Positions 10,839 to 22,592 of a stretch of 64,000 nt of DNA are shown one piece after another. This DNA comes from Mikania micrantha (lineage: Eukaryota; Streptophyta; Magnoliopsida; Asterales; Asteraceae). The DNA is taken from the NCBI GenBank assembly GCA_009363875.1, contig CM018680.1, positions 71,924,272-71,988,271 of the forward strand, written 5' to 3'. Position 1 is the first letter of the stretch; the number at the start of each line of letters is the position of its first letter. The notes below the pieces were generated by a model that saw nothing but the letters and a program-made list of their open reading frames with translations, had not been told where the DNA came from and made no database searches. A program made the translations under genes and the position numbers.

Positions 10839-12976
10839 TGTGACAGTTGTATACGAGAATTACGTCATTAATGACGTGGGCACATTTGATCGTTCTAGAA
10901 ATCCATGTTGTTCTAATACTTGCAATTGTTACAGATTGATAGTATGCGAGAAATGATGAACGTGGGTGAAAACCGTGCACAAAACGGAGTCCTGGATTGC
11001 CCGGAATCGAAAAACGAAGAAAAATTTCTAAGTATTGGATTTCTGGACTCGTCGCGGTACGCGATGGAGGAGTTGAACTTCCTCCGCGGTACGCGATGCA
11101 TGTAAAATATCTAAGATTCCTCCGGATTTCTTCGCGGTACGCGAAGAATTTTTGGGCTCTCCGTCGCGGTACGCGACGGATGAGGCGGTGGAATGAGTTG
11201 CTTATCTTCATCAGATTGCATGCAGAAGAATATTATTTCTTCTCCTCGCTTCTGCTTCGTTTTCAGGCGACAAACAACTACCGAGCATCATCAAAACTCA
11301 CATCTGAAGCCACCGGAAGTTACCAATCTTACCAGGAATCATCTTAACAAGTTCTGATCATCGTTTTGAAATCAGAAATCCGTCTGATTAGGTAATGATC
11401 CGTTTAAACCTTCTAGTTTGATTTTGATTGATTAGATCTTGATTTTGAACGTAATGAGATGGTTAGGATTGTTGATTATTGCCTAGATGATGGCTAGGAT
11501 TGATTATAAACAAAGAACACGAAGTTCTAACGGTTAAATCCTTGTTTTGATCCGTTGTAATGCCCGGTTTGCATGAAACCATACTCATGATTATAATGGT
11601 TTAATCCATTTGATTATAACAATGTAGGTGATTAGTTGGGTTAATCCTTGAAATGCAAGGTTAAATCTAAGTGTTTCAAACTAATCACAATCATTAACAT
11701 ACTCATTGGAACGATTATCTGATGTTTATGATAACAGTCAGATTAGTATGTTAAGCATGGTTATTTCACCTATTATGATACTACATTGTGATATCTCATG
11801 ATATTTGGGTAATCAATAACAAGGATTGATCGTTCCTAAGTCATTAAATTATCTAGAAACTGTTACAGTATCATAATCAACAACATTAACTATCTGGTTA
11901 ATCAGAGATTATTCTGATTAATCAAGAGTGTCATCAACTTTATATTAGGAATCTAATGCAATGTAGGTTCCTACATTATCATACATTGTATGATATAGCA
12001 TTAAATTAATTAAATACATAACTAATATCGAGTTGATGATTTACTAAGCAATGTTTTTGACATTGAACGTTCAGAAGGATCTAATCAGTAAACTAGAACA
12101 TAAATAACTTATTAAAGATAACCAAATGCAGAATCATCTATGTACTATCAGTTGGTGATACTCTGCTACCCTATTATCATCAGGTGAGTTTCGTACAACC
12201 CCTTTTATTTTTAATCTTTTATAAACATCGGGGAAACTCTGCAAAACTGTTGTCTGAACATATGATATGCATCAATGATATCTGTGTGATTTTGTGGGAT
12301 TTCATGGGATTTCATGGGATTTTGCCTGTAGACTGAAATCTATCATGGAACTGAAAGTCCTCATTTTTGAACTGTATCTAGTGAACCCATGTGTGGCCGA
12401 GCAGAAAACATTGATAGTACTATTGGTTGACACCCCATTCGCTGGGAGGATTGCATCTCCCCTTGTGTGAATGTTTGTTATCTGTTTCTTGAATTTCTTA
12501 TTGGTATGATAGACATTAAGATAATGAGGCATTAAGATATGTACCGACGGGTAATATCTTGAGACAGACTAGACGTCCGAAAGGAACTAGATACAGGTCC
12601 CATGGTTATCCAGAACTGAACTTTTGAGAACGTGCTTATCATATCATTTTGTTTTAAATTGAACTGTCGAACTCACCAGCTTTGTGCTGACGTTTCAAAC
12701 TTAAATCTTTTTGCAGGAAGACAGTGACACTCGGTGAGGCAGCACTTCAAACACTAGTAATTAAATAAGTCAGTTGTGTAATAAACTTAGTTGTAAATTA
12801 TGATACTGATTGTAATGACGAAACCCTGTATTATATTTATTTTAAGTTAATCTGTGTGCTTATGATATCGGTTCAAGTAAGTCGCCTCTCACCTCAGAGA
12901 CATCACCACTATGCTTCCGCAACCGGTTCAGTGACGTCAGACCAGACACGAGGTGACGAGGGGTGGGGGTGTGACA
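10839..12976 (+). repeat. 3' LTR of chromovirus A (2138 bp)
   Basis: Near-identical partner of 2980-5114, bounded by the polypurine tract on the left and by CTTTG at 12977-12981 on the right. Its four triloop repeats lie at 11050-11180. Here base 11086 is G, which restores a pair in stem 2 that is broken in the 5' LTR. Confidence 0.97.
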
Positions 12977-12981
12977 CTTTG
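12977..12981. other. Right target-site duplication (CTTTG) of chromovirus A
   Basis: Identical to 2975-2979. Removing the element and one copy rejoins the two MULE transposase fragments across ...CLQTRDVKV and the VYTVSFIAKEI region. Confidence 0.95.
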
Positions 12982-14175
12982 ACATCCCTAGTTTGTAAGC
13001 AATTGTGCTCCCCACTAAAAGTCTTGACAAACCAAGAATCATTGTCTCCTTGCCTTGAAATATGTAGTGCCCAATGACAAGTTGGTGAATGTCTTCCTTT
13101 TTTGGTTTTTGTAGAAGTTGATGCATCTTTTGATGTGGTCCCACCTACTTGTGAACTCCCTCCCATATCACTTTTAACTTTAACTTAACTAGAAACAAAG
13201 ACGGGATTCATCCCTAAGCATACAACTCTAAATCTGAGTTTTTCATTTCTAACAATGCAGAGCTGTCTTCTAGTATCCATATCATGGCTTTTCACAAGAT
13301 TTTTAATATCTTCTTTGTTGGTGAAGCTTTGACCCACATAAAAAGGTACTTCCTCAATATTATTTGACTTCTTCTTTCTCTTTCTGAACTTTTTCATAGT
13401 CAGATTTAATAAACTCCCCTCTTCATCTTCACTACCACTATCAAAGTCATCAAGATCACATTCCATTTGATCCTCATCCTCATTATCTTCATGTTGATCA
13501 AAATCAAGGTCATTCTCAAAAGTATACGACTTCTTCAACATTGTTATCATCATCCTCCATCCTATCATCATCTTCCAGACTATCACCTCCATCTCCATCC
13601 TCATATTCAACCATGTTAAACTCAGCTTCATGTTGAGTATCTTCAAATTGTTCATGATCAATAATTGTTTCATCATGCCATTCTAATGACCTTATTTCTA
13701 TGCCCATTATTGATGACCCTTGTTCAGTGTACACTTGAATAACCTTAAACCTAGACACATATTGCAGCAACAAAAGGGTATCTTGATCATTACATATAGG
13801 CCTTAAACCAAAATTCAGTTCCATGTCAGGAATCAAAAAGTGATAAAATATAATCTCATCCTTTGGATAACCAATCTCCTGGAGCATAGTTTTCAATTCA
13901 ATCAAAGAAAATGTATCTGTATCAATCATGTCCACATAATCCACCTTTGCATTAACATAATTATTGAGAGGGGTTTTCAAGAACATTCCACCATGGTTGA
14001 TTTTTAAGGAGAAAATATTTGGGCTATTCACTGTGATAATCAATATAAAATACTGATCTAAGCATGAAAACACAAAAAACCAACCAAAATCAACAAATAA
14101 AATCTTTATTAGCAAAACGTAAGGATCGAAAAACTCATCTTTTCTGCGAATAAACCAAAGTGTTTGCGCCATCAT
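12982..14175 (-). pseudogene. MULE (MuDR-type) transposase, upstream fragment with PB1-like N-terminus
   Basis: Reads on the minus strand from about 14175. A PB1-like N-terminal domain (SLKINHGGMFLKTPLNNYV, DTFSLIELKTMLQEIGYPKD and GLRPICNDQDTLLLLQYV) is followed by a long acidic stretch. The frame breaks at about 13516-13676, then comes the MuDR DNA-binding region (PFYVGQSFTNKEDIKNLVKS and RFRVVCLGMNPVF). After a stop at 13185 it continues as PTCHWALHISRQGDNDSWFV and HNCLQTRDVKV up to the chromovirus. It is continued at 2975-2580. It encoded the transposase of a Mutator-like DNA transposon and is now dead through stops, a frameshift and the inserted retroelement. Confidence 0.8.
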
Positions 14176-14459
14176 AACAAGATCGAATACTCTTCTATAC
14201 GTAAGGGTAAGGGAGAATAATGTTGCTGAATATCACGATTATAAGAAAAATATGGATAATAATCTTGCTGAGGGGATAACAATTCTGGGAAGAAACATGA
14301 AGACCTTGATCGACTGAGTTTCAATCGTAGGGGAGAAGAAACGTTTCCATGCTTAAAAGGGTTTTTGAGATTAAATCTCCTGTTAACATGGCCCATAGTC
14401 ATTTATGAATCAAATTACTTAAAAGCCCCTCATGTGAAAGGCATATGAGATGAGGATTA

Positions 14460-14610
14460 ACGATTTCTGTTTGAAATGTTAGGGTTAGGGGCCAAAATAG
14501 TTAGTTGTTTAAACCACGGGAACAAAATTGATAGAAGATTCTATTTTGGACCAAAATAGTTAAAACACTCAAACCACAGGGGCCAAAATAGTAATTTACT
14601 CTTATTTAAT
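14460..14610. repeat. Terminal-type repeat (CCAAAATAGT motif), possible MULE or MITE end
   Basis: The segment has three variants of GGNCCAAAATAGT (near 14491, 14552 and 14581) and ends in AGTAATTTACTCTTA. The same terminal sequence in both orientations bounds the fold-back element at 19921-20197. It may be the outer end of the MULE whose transposase lies to its left, or a separate relic. No matching opposite end was located. Confidence 0.5.
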
Positions 14611-15429
14611 CTTCTTAATTTAACATATATAATACACATATTTAGCCTGATACTTTAATAAATTAATTTTATTATTAAATTATTATTCTTATTATAAGAG
14701 CAACAATGATAATAACAATATCTCTTTGAACCCTAGTCACATCTTTGTAATACTTGTTTAAATAGTCATATGACTTATTAGGAGAAAACTTGTTAAATTA
14801 AAAATACTAATACCTTAACTAAAATTAAAATTACTCTAAACGAGTCTACGATCTATGATTTTTAACAAAAAAAATTATAAGATAACAAATAAACAAACAA
14901 ACTTACCAAATATATTCTCATTATTTAGTAGGGTTTGAGGGGAAGGATGGACACAAACCTTACTCATATCCCAGTTGGGATAGAGAGACTGATCCGAAAG
15001 AGTCCCCTGCTCAAAATTATCCCAACGTTTTTAACGTTATTTACACAAAATAAGTAAAATAACGTTAAAATTAGTTCAATTTTACTTTTGTTCCTTAAGA
15101 ATCCACACATATGTAGATTATATGTGTGCACCACAAATGCACATTATATAAGATGAGTGCATTATATTTGCTCGGTTTCACCGGTTAACCAGTTCGAATT
15201 CACATGTTACAAAAAACATGTTACAGTAATCGGTTTTTAATCAAATTGATTTTTAAAATAAAAAAAAGTAAACCAAAATCAAACCGATTAACCAGGTCGT
15301 AATCGACTGGTTAACCGGTTTGCGTAGACTAATTGGTTATTGGTCAATCTTTTACTTGGCAATGTTCCTTTAAAATTTCCAAAAAAACACAAGTAGCCAA
15401 TCTTTCTTCTTCTTCCCTGTAAACAAACG
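14611..15429. other. AT-rich gap with SINE-like relic upstream of the phosphatase gene
   Basis: 14930-15020 (minus strand) matches 47165-47290: a GGGTCTG-type block, AAACCTTACYC, TATCCC-GTTGGGATAG and CCGAAAGAGTCCC. I take this as a relic of a widespread plant SINE that I tentatively call Au-like. A conserved piece with AACGTTATTT and TAACGTTAA follows in both places. The last 250 bp (15180-15420), with several CCGGTTAACC motifs, should hold the phosphatase promoter. No gene is seen. Confidence 0.5.
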
Positions 15430-16563
15430 ATGAATAATTCAGATGTCACCTGCAAGAATCTACCAAATACTCTATCATCGTTCATCGACACCTTCGTTGA
15501 TTTCTCCGTCGCCGGAATATTCTTACCGGACCCACCATCTCCACCCTTTTCCCAAACCACCTACCCTCCCCCCGACCGTCTAATCGCCGTCGGCGATCTC
15601 CACGGAGACCTCTTCAAATCCAAACAAGCCCTTCGTCTCGCCGGCCTCATCGACGCCGACGACCGGTGGTCCGGCGGCTCATCCGTTCTCGTACAAGTCG
15701 GCGACGTACTCGACCGCGGTGGTCAAGAAATAAAAATCCTTTACTTCTTAGAGAAACTAAAACGACAAGCTGTTAAAGACGGTGGTAATGTCATCACCAT
15801 GAATGGTAATCACGAAATCATGAATCTTGATGGTAACTTCTTCTGCACGTTTCCATCTGGATTTGAAGAATTCAAAAATTGGGCTTATTGGTATACCACA
15901 GGTAACAATATGAAACAATTATGTGATGGGTTAACCAAACCTAAAGATTTATACTCTGGGATTCCTTTGAATTTCAGGGGTGTTAAACAAGAATATGTTG
16001 ATGGATTTAGAGCTAGAATTGCTGCATTAAGACCAACAGGTCCTATAGCAACTAGATTCTTATCCAAAAACCTAACTGCTGTTGTTGTTGGTGAATCTGT
16101 GTTTGTTCATGGTGGGATTTTGCGCGAGCATATCGAGTATGGTTTGGAACAGATTAACAATGATGTAAGGGATTGGATCACAGGGTTGAAAGATAGTGTA
16201 TCATCAGATTTAGTTAGAGGAAGAAACTCAGTTGTTTGGAACAGGAAGTTTTCAAATAAAGCTGTTGAAGATTGTGATTGCAGTATGCTGGAACACGCGC
16301 TTGCAACGATCCCAGGTGCAAGAAGGATGATCATGGGGCATACCATTCAAACTGGTGGTATAAACGCGGTTTGTGATGGTAAAGCTGTTAGGATTGATGT
16401 GGGTATGTCACAAGGCTGCATAAATGGGCTGCCTGAGGTTTTAGAGATCACTGGGAATTCACATTTGCAAATCTTGACATCAAAGCCGGTTTATGATTCG
16501 GGTAGACAAGATTTGGTGGTTCCTGAGGAGCTTAAAGTACTGGAAGTGCAAGTTAAGGCTTAG
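15430..16563 (+). CDS. SLP2: Shewanella-like protein phosphatase 2 (PPP-family metallophosphatase)
   Basis: Intronless 377-residue protein with all metal-binding motifs of the PPP/calcineurin-like fold: GDLHG (55-59), GDVLDRG (91-97), GNHE (126-129), HGG (227-229) and GHT (303-305). Length and single-exon structure match plant SLP2, a bacterial-like phosphatase. In Arabidopsis, SLP2 is reported in the mitochondrial intermembrane space, where Mia40 activates it, and it affects germination. Cysteines at 282, 284 and 330 would suit such oxidation, though this role is inferred. The start is the first Met, followed by a short N-terminus without a strong presequence. G+C is clearly higher over the first 300 bp than downstream, a common feature of plant 5' coding ends. 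Nothing is truncated. Confidence 0.93.
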   Translation: MNNSDVTCKNLPNTLSSFIDTFVDFSVAGIFLPDPPSPPFSQTTYPPPDRLIAVGDLHGDLFKSKQALRLAGLIDADDRWSGGSSVLVQVGDVLDRGGQEIKILYFLEKLKRQAVKDGGNVITMNGNHEIMNLDGNFFCTFPSGFEEFKNWAYWYTTGNNMKQLCDGLTKPKDLYSGIPLNFRGVKQEYVDGFRARIAALRPTGPIATRFLSKNLTAVVVGESVFVHGGILREHIEYGLEQINNDVRDWITGLKDSVSSDLVRGRNSVVWNRKFSNKAVEDCDCSMLEHALATIPGARRMIMGHTIQTGGINAVCDGKAVRIDVGMSQGCINGLPEVLEITGNSHLQILTSKPVYDSGRQDLVVPEELKVLEVQVKA

Positions 16564-17200
16564 TTTCTTTTTCAGGCATCACTGTTGGTTCGAAATTAAG
16601 ATGTCATGATTGAAAACATACTTGATGAAGTTGTGATCTTGGTTAATTTATGCTGAATTTGAACTCACATTTGGGCTCAATTTTCTGTAGAATGATTAAT
16701 GATTATCATACTTGCAGCATTGTTAGGTTCAACTGTTGAAGACAAACTCGACCTGTGTATTTATTCGTGTCAAATAGGTTGAAGCTGTAAATATGTTGGT
16801 GGCACACGGGTTAGCAAATGATCTATCCTGTAAATGTGTTGGCATGTTGATATGTTTGATTAAACGGGTTGGCCCTTTAATCAAACAGTTAAACATGACA
16901 ACATACTAACTTAAACAAAACACATTTAAATAAACAAGATTAAGCAACTCGACCCAAACACGAGGCTAGATATGAAAACTTAAAACCAACTTGTTTTTGT
17001 GATGCGTTTCGAGTCGTGTCAGGACTTGTACTAGGGTTTACGGTCAAAGATTACCGTAAGAATTTCTTATTTTTCATTCCTTCAATGAAAAACAATCCAA
17101 TTCATCTGCACTGCATAAAGAGATACTGTAAATTCACAAACCAAAAACAACTACTAAATAGGAAATAAAGGATCAGAAGCAATATGACAAATATTGAATC
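16564..17200. other. Convergent intergenic region
   Basis: 3' flanks of the phosphatase gene (+) and the basic-protein gene (-). 16740-17035 contains relics of a dispersed repeat with phrases such as CACGGGTTAGCA, AACGGGTTGGCCC and CAACTCGACCCAAACACG. No gene is seen. Confidence 0.5.
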
Positions 17201-17743
17201 TTAAAACTCATCCTCTTCTTCTGCCAAAACCATTCTACTTAAAGGACTTGGACCAAGCTTTCTCCTTCTCTTGGCATTTCTTTTCCTTATAACTTCCATT
17301 TCATTCCGCCTTCTTTCTTGCATCATCGCTTCTTCTTCGATCATAAACCGTCTCATCAAAACATCATCTGTTAAAGATTTCCCTCTAAATATCCTCCTGC
17401 CTCCTGTGCTCAATCTTGGAGCTGGGCGGTCTTGTAGACAGTTTGGAAATGGTTTTGATCGCGGGTATGTGTTGCTTCTTCTTGGGGCCACCTCCGTCTG
17501 GAAAACCTCGGTGTAGGAAGATATAGGGACACATAGGCACACGCGGGTAAATGATGTGGCAACCTTTAAAGAAGTAGACTTTCTAAGCTTTTGTCTGTTG
17601 GGAGTGTTGTTTCTTGTAGTAGTGAACTTTGTGGATGTAGAAAGAGTATTCTTTAAGATTGGGTTTGGGCTATTTGGCCCGTTTGTCGATGGAATCTCAG
17701 GAGATTTTGGGCTGGTGGTTTTCCATAGGCTCGCGATCTCCAT
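17201..17743 (-). CDS. Uncharacterised basic plant protein
   Basis: Open frame of 180 residues from the Met at 17743 (MEIASLWKTTSPKSPEIP), or 205 from a Met at 17818. I prefer the shorter start, because TTGTAACAG at about 17775-17767 looks like an intron acceptor, which would make the first 25 residues of the longer frame intronic. The first half is Ser/Thr/Pro/Asn-rich and probably disordered. The second half holds a conserved-looking block (RRIFRGKSLTDDVLMRRFMI) and a highly charged helix with a run RKRNAKRRRKLG that could be a nuclear localisation signal. It ends with acidic residues. I do not recognise the family and give no function. Convergent with SLP2. Confidence 0.6.
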   Translation of the reverse strand: MEIASLWKTTSPKSPEIPSTNGPNSPNPILKNTLSTSTKFTTTRNNTPNRQKLRKSTSLKVATSFTRVCLCVPISSYTEVFQTEVAPRRSNTYPRSKPFPNCLQDRPAPRLSTGGRRIFRGKSLTDDVLMRRFMIEEEAMMQERRRNEMEVIRKRNAKRRRKLGPSPLSRMVLAEEEDEF

Positions 17744-17818
17744 TGCTCTTTGATACCAAGGCTTCCTGTTACAATGTTTGTAACTTAGCAACGAAAACAC
17801 AGTTTCAAAAGAATACAT

Positions 17819-18430
17819 GTGGAAATTTCGACCTGTTTATTTGTTGTTATAACATGTTTTGTTTTATGGGTAGATTACATGTAACAAAAATGTACTTTCA
17901 CACATGTACAGTGTCTCTTTTTTGCACATATGTACTTGTAAAATGTGTTTTAAGTCAGTATATATGTGAAATTACATTGCTTCTAAATTCTATTCACGCT
18001 TTTTAATCTCTATAATGTTACAAAAAGTTTAGTTAGAACGATAACGGGTTAGGCTTAAAAGTTTTGTATTTAATAAAATGGTTAGAGAACTTAGAGCCAA
18101 CCTTACCGGCCCATTTCAACTGTCCTGTTTTGGCCAATTATCTAACCCACCCGACCCGCCCATCATGGGACCAATAGATGATAGTTAGCCCATAGATGAC
18201 AAATTTGATCAAGAAGTTATTTCTGATGACTTATACTTTAAATTTGGAACAATTATGTCAAAAGTAATCTACAAAGCATAATTCTTCAGAAAAGAAAAGC
18301 AATACAAGCCCAAATGGGACCAGGTGCTGGACAAAAGCATCATGCTGACCACATTCTTTAATCCATCAATGCTCAATTTAAAATTTGTCAAATCATGCCA
18401 AAAGAAAAACAAAAACAAAAAAAAAAAAAA

Positions 18431-18490
<60 letters not shown>

Positions 18491-19920
18491 CAGAAAGAAA
18501 AATAGTATGAATAATCTTTTAAATTAAAAAAGAAATTGTTTTGTTAACATCAAGTGATGTTTTAGCAACAATAAACATGTTTTTATGCCATAAAACTATA
18601 AACATTGATTGCTCATCTTTACATTACTATACTAACCAATTAACCATGCAAAATGCAGCTTGCTAGACAGGTGGTTTCCGCGGAATCATCTTATTTTTCT
18701 GGTTTCCACCATGGAAGAACAAGAAACATGCAGAAACAATAATCAAACATAACATTTGACCTAGAATTCTACTGTTTGTGATTCCCAAATCAAAATATGA
18801 TGATGAAGAAACATACCTAGAAGTTGCAGAGTTGTTCTTGGGATCCTGCATGAACAGATGAGCAATGATGTGCATGAAAGTGATGAATATGGTAGAGAAG
18901 AATGAGAGTAAATATGAAGGGAGTTCATGTACATTACAAATGATGAGGCTTTTTGGTAGCTAAAATGATGGATATTGGTTGTCAAATACACTTCTTTCTT
19001 TTGCTTTGCCAGTGGCAAGCATGATTCCTATTGTGTGAGAGAGAGTTCAAAATTCAAAGGCAAAGTTGGGTTTATTGCTTTTTAGTGAAATTACCAAGAC
19101 ACCCCTGAAATTAAATTCTTCCTTTTCCTTTTTCTTATTATATCATATTCTATATTATAATTTTAGATCAGACATATTGATAGTTATGTGATGCATCCCC
19201 ACAAAATCACTTTTAGATCACACACCATGTAATAATCTTGAGCTCCTACTTTTGTATAATGATGTTTTTGCTTGTCACTTTAATAAACATAACATAATGG
19301 TGGATCAACATGCATTAACAAGATCTAATTGAATTATTATCCCCCCCCTTTTTTTAATTGTACTTTATACTTGAAAGCAAATAAAATAACAATTTTGACA
19401 AACTTTAAATGTTAGATGCATATTTGTTGTAAATTAAGTATACCAGCTCCTACTAAATACAAAGACAAATCTATCATACTTTTATCTTCTGTTTTTTTTT
19501 TTTTTTGTGATTCAATCCCAAACCTTCAAATATCATATGTTTTTGTCTTGAAAATGCACCATGCTTTGTGATGTTTGTATTCCAAATTTGTTATAAAATG
19601 TCATCTTTTACTATAAATAACACATAAAGTCACTAAGCTTTATTTTAAAACCCCCTTTATATGATTAACTCATGAACGTTTTAAAATTTGACAAAAAAAC
19701 ATCCTTATTTACATCATTAAGTCTCTAAATTATATTAAAAAAAGGCTTTTTGTCAACCTTTAGAACTCAAAATATTTAATCACAAGTTCAGCAAATGTAT
19801 ATACACACACAATTTACTAGTTTAAATAATTCGTATGGGAGGGGAACATAAATGATTAGAGCTACGTGTTTTACAAAAAAAATAATAATACTACTAATAC
19901 TAATTACAATAACAATAACA
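17819..19920. other. Gene-poor stretch with microsatellite
   Basis: AT-rich DNA between the basic-protein gene and the fold-back element. It includes a (GAAA)n microsatellite at 18431-18490 and homopolymer runs near 19340 and 19492. Small minus-strand frames between 18663 and 19018 include a hydrophobic start (MLCLIIVSACFLFF) with a short basic tail. Nothing else supports a gene there. Confidence 0.5.
18431..18490. repeat. (GAAA)n microsatellite
   Basis: About 14 uninterrupted GAAA units following an A run, with one C interruption at the right end. The lysine-rich frame through it is an artefact of the repeat. Confidence 0.97.
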
Positions 19921-20197
19921 ATAATAAGAGTAAATTACGGTTTAAGCCCTTATGGTTTAAGTGTTTTAACTATTTCAACCAAAATAAAATCTTCTATCAG
20001 TACAGCCCATGTGATTACAACTAACGGTTTTGATCTCCAACCAAAACTATTCTAACAGAATCACAAGAGAGAGTAAGAGTACAAAACCGTTAGAATATTT
20101 ATGGTTATGGAGCAAAACCATTAGTTGTTTAAATCACATGGGCTGTACGAATAGAATATTTCCGCATGACCAAAACTGTAATTTACTCTTATAATAA
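19921..20197. mobile_element. Fold-back MITE
   Basis: The ends are inverted copies: AAGAGTAAATTAC on the left and GTAATTTACTCTT on the right. Inside, 20003-20033 (ACAGCCCATGTGATT, then ACTAACGGTTTTG) is mirrored at about 20116-20149 (CAAAACCATTAGTTG, then ATCACATGGGCTGT). Most of the ~275-bp element can therefore fold into one long hairpin. It has no coding capacity. Its termini resemble the repeat at 14460-14610. Exact target duplications were not resolved because the flanks are (AAT)-rich. Confidence 0.75.
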
Positions 20198-20891
20198 GAA
20201 AAAAAAAAGAGTTTTTGATCAGGACTTGTTGCTGTACCTATTTCAGTCACTAAAAAGGTTGTTGGCACCCAAATGTTACAGTTATCCACAGCCGCTTTTG
20301 GATTAAAAAACAATATCAATAATTGTACCCAATGTGCAGGCCTTTAAATACACTAACCACCTACTTCAACTCTTAAAAGCCCACCAATAACCTTTAGAGT
20401 TAATGAAACATGTTCCATACTGTTATCAGGACCACATTGGTACTAATTAACAACGGTTGAAGCTCGTAGATGAAAAAGGTGACAAAAAGACCAAAAAGTG
20501 GTGGTTGATATAATTTCATATTTGTGTGCTTGTGGACATGAAATTAATCATGTGAAAACATGTGACCAGGTAAGCCGTATGGCCTGTATGGGTCCTCAGG
20601 ACCTAAAAGGCTAAAACTGTCTACAAAAATAGCCCGTTAAACCCAAACTGGTCCAGTCACAATGGATTTCAACATGGGTCATGGGAAATGATGAAAACAA
20701 ACCTTACCCATATCCCAGTGGGGCTACTCCGATTCAACAATAAAACATAAAGATTGTCAATCGCGAATCTTTATAATCCTTATTAAAAAAGAGTAACAGT
20801 ACTTTGCATGTTTGGTTACAGTAAAAGAAACGAAGTAGCAAATCTTTCATGAAGTCTAAGAAATAAGATTCATCAAAAGCGTTAACGGGCT
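20198..20891. other. 3' flank of mL43, with SINE-like relic
   Basis: No gene is seen. 20699-20730 (AAACCTTACCCATATCCCAG) resembles the Au-like SINE pieces at 14930 and 47165. The mL43 transcript presumably ends in this interval. Confidence 0.45.
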
Positions 20892-21692
20892 TCAAATCTG
20901 GATGTTTGTGGTCCATGTTCCTTGTACACTCGGGTGTTTGGTAACATGTCTGGTCTTCAGCTTCACCACCTTTCGACCAAGTGAGTTTCTAAGCCTGGTT
21001 GCACAAAGCAGTACATCTTCTGGAGTCATGTTCATGACAGACACGACACGCTCGTTCTTGTTCTCTGCATAGGTTAAATGATTAATCAAAGTAAGACATT
21101 TATTGGATGTTGATTACAGCTGAGTATTTTATCTTACTATATAATCCTTTTAAATAAGGATGTTGACCACGGTTAAGCTCGGTAACCACCTCTAACTGAG
21201 GATTAATTTCCTTGAATGATGGTAACTGAGATTCCATAAATGCCCTGCACATTAAACAGGCAGCTGTTAGTTCTGCAGCTACTACATCTCTTTCTTGGTA
21301 GCAAGTTAGCAACTTAAAAAACACTTATAATGAACAACGATTGATAAAAGATGTAGTGCTTAATTTTACTGATACTAGAATTATAAAGATTTTGTAAGGC
21401 TAGACCGTTAGAAGTTACCATAATGTATCATGGACAGACAACACTTGATTAGATGATTCTTCTCTCTTACTAAACACTACAGTTATATATTGCATAAACT
21501 TGGGAAATTGAATATTAATGAAAGCATGATTTATAAAAGTTCACTATTTTGACAATTATAAACAGAAAATTGAACAAAAATTAAGTTATGGTACCATATT
21601 TAAATTACATACCTGACACCCCTACTACTTCCACCCCAGTTACAGTAGCTGACGATCAGCTTCTGAAGCTGCCAAACACCTCGTTGTGACAT
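20892..21692 (-). CDS. Mitochondrial ribosomal protein mL43 (L51/S25/CI-B8 family)
   Basis: Large-subunit protein of the mitochondrial ribosome. Three coding exons on the minus strand join in phase: 21692-21613 (80 nt, donor GTATGT), 21244-21138 (107 nt, acceptor TGCAG, donor GTAAGA) and 21064-20892 (173 nt, acceptor ATGCAG, stop included). They give 119 residues, the length I recall for Arabidopsis mL43. The start MSQRGVWQLQKLIVSYCNWG is the typical N-terminus. AFMESQLPSFKEINPQLEVV, GQHPYLKGLY, NATRLRNSLG-like LCATRLRNSLGRKV and TRHVTKHPSVQGTW follow. The exon 1 ATG lies directly behind an acceptor (TTTGGCAG), so an intron interrupts the 5' UTR. All parts look intact and functional. Confidence 0.95.
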
Positions 21693-22592
21693 CTGCCAAA
21701 GATCAAGAATCAGATTGCTCAATTATTTATATTTTTTTCTTCTAATTCGAAAGAATATACTAAAATTCTACAACTTTAGCAACGATTGTTAGGAGCTAAA
21801 TATAACAATAATATGATGCACAATGGCACTGTGTGAGGCTGCCACAAATGGCATATTGATCAATTTCATAGTGACTTCTAGTTAAAAGCCAGTTAAATAA
21901 TTAAGGCTTCTGGGGTTTTGTCTAAAGGTTGAGGTGGAAGGACAGTCATGTGTGTTACATAATAGATCAAAATATCAAATGTTTAGTTGAACAGATTGGC
22001 AATATTTTTCTAGGATGAATCAAAATGGGTCATGGATCGGAGTATCGGACAGGTTAACCCTTTGACCCTTTTGTTAAAACAATAATATTCTGAATTCATA
22101 AGCAACCCACATATGAAACACAATTATAAAACAACTATTCAAAACAAAAATGAGCATATACAACTATTCAAAAAAAAAAATGAGCATGTATTGCATCAAA
22201 CAAAAAGAAAATAGATTTAATATTAACAATTAATTCTAGACACTGCCATCTGACCCAAAAAAACCCATTTAGATATTTTGAGGAGAAACACAATCATGAG
22301 AACTATTACACTGAATTAACAAATTCAAGGTCTTTCCACTGCTGGTGTGCCGGAAATTATATTTTGATTATGCACTGCATTAAAAAGCAGATACAAAAAT
22401 ATCATGATAGTATATTAGTATGGAATAACTGCAGGCTATTTCAGCTAGATAATGCTAGATCCAATTCTGGGGAAACAACAGTAATTGTTATATATAACAA
22501 TTAGTAATGTCGGTGGATTTGTAACTGAATTATTGCGTTTTTATTTTAAGTTAAATAAAATCACTTTCAAATGTCTTGCACTAATGTTGGTG

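Larger units (their letters stand above)
2980..12976 (+). mobile_element. Chromovirus A: full-length Ty3/Gypsy LTR retrotransposon (Tekay-like), coding region broken
   Basis: Complete element of 9,997 bp: 5' LTR 2980-5114, primer-binding site at 5118, gag 6472-7827, degraded pol 7828-10775 in the order RT, RNase H, integrase, chromodomain-like tail, polypurine tract 10829-10837, 3' LTR 10839-12976 and a CTTTG duplication on both sides. Integrase downstream of RNase H gives Ty3/Gypsy. The C-terminal block (PIVKVRWNSQRGPEYTWERE) is the chromodomain-type tail of plant chromoviruses. The protease segment is missing and several stops and frameshifts break pol, so the element cannot be autonomous. 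Only two substitutions between the LTRs show that it inserted recently. Confidence 0.96.

Noticed and set aside
18324..18527. Lysine-rich 67-residue frame
   Set aside because: It is the translation of the (GAAA)n microsatellite and A runs.
18663..19018. Possible small secreted-peptide gene (hydrophobic start and basic tail)
   Set aside because: No recognised peptide motif, no clear start context and no second line of evidence; kept only as a remark.
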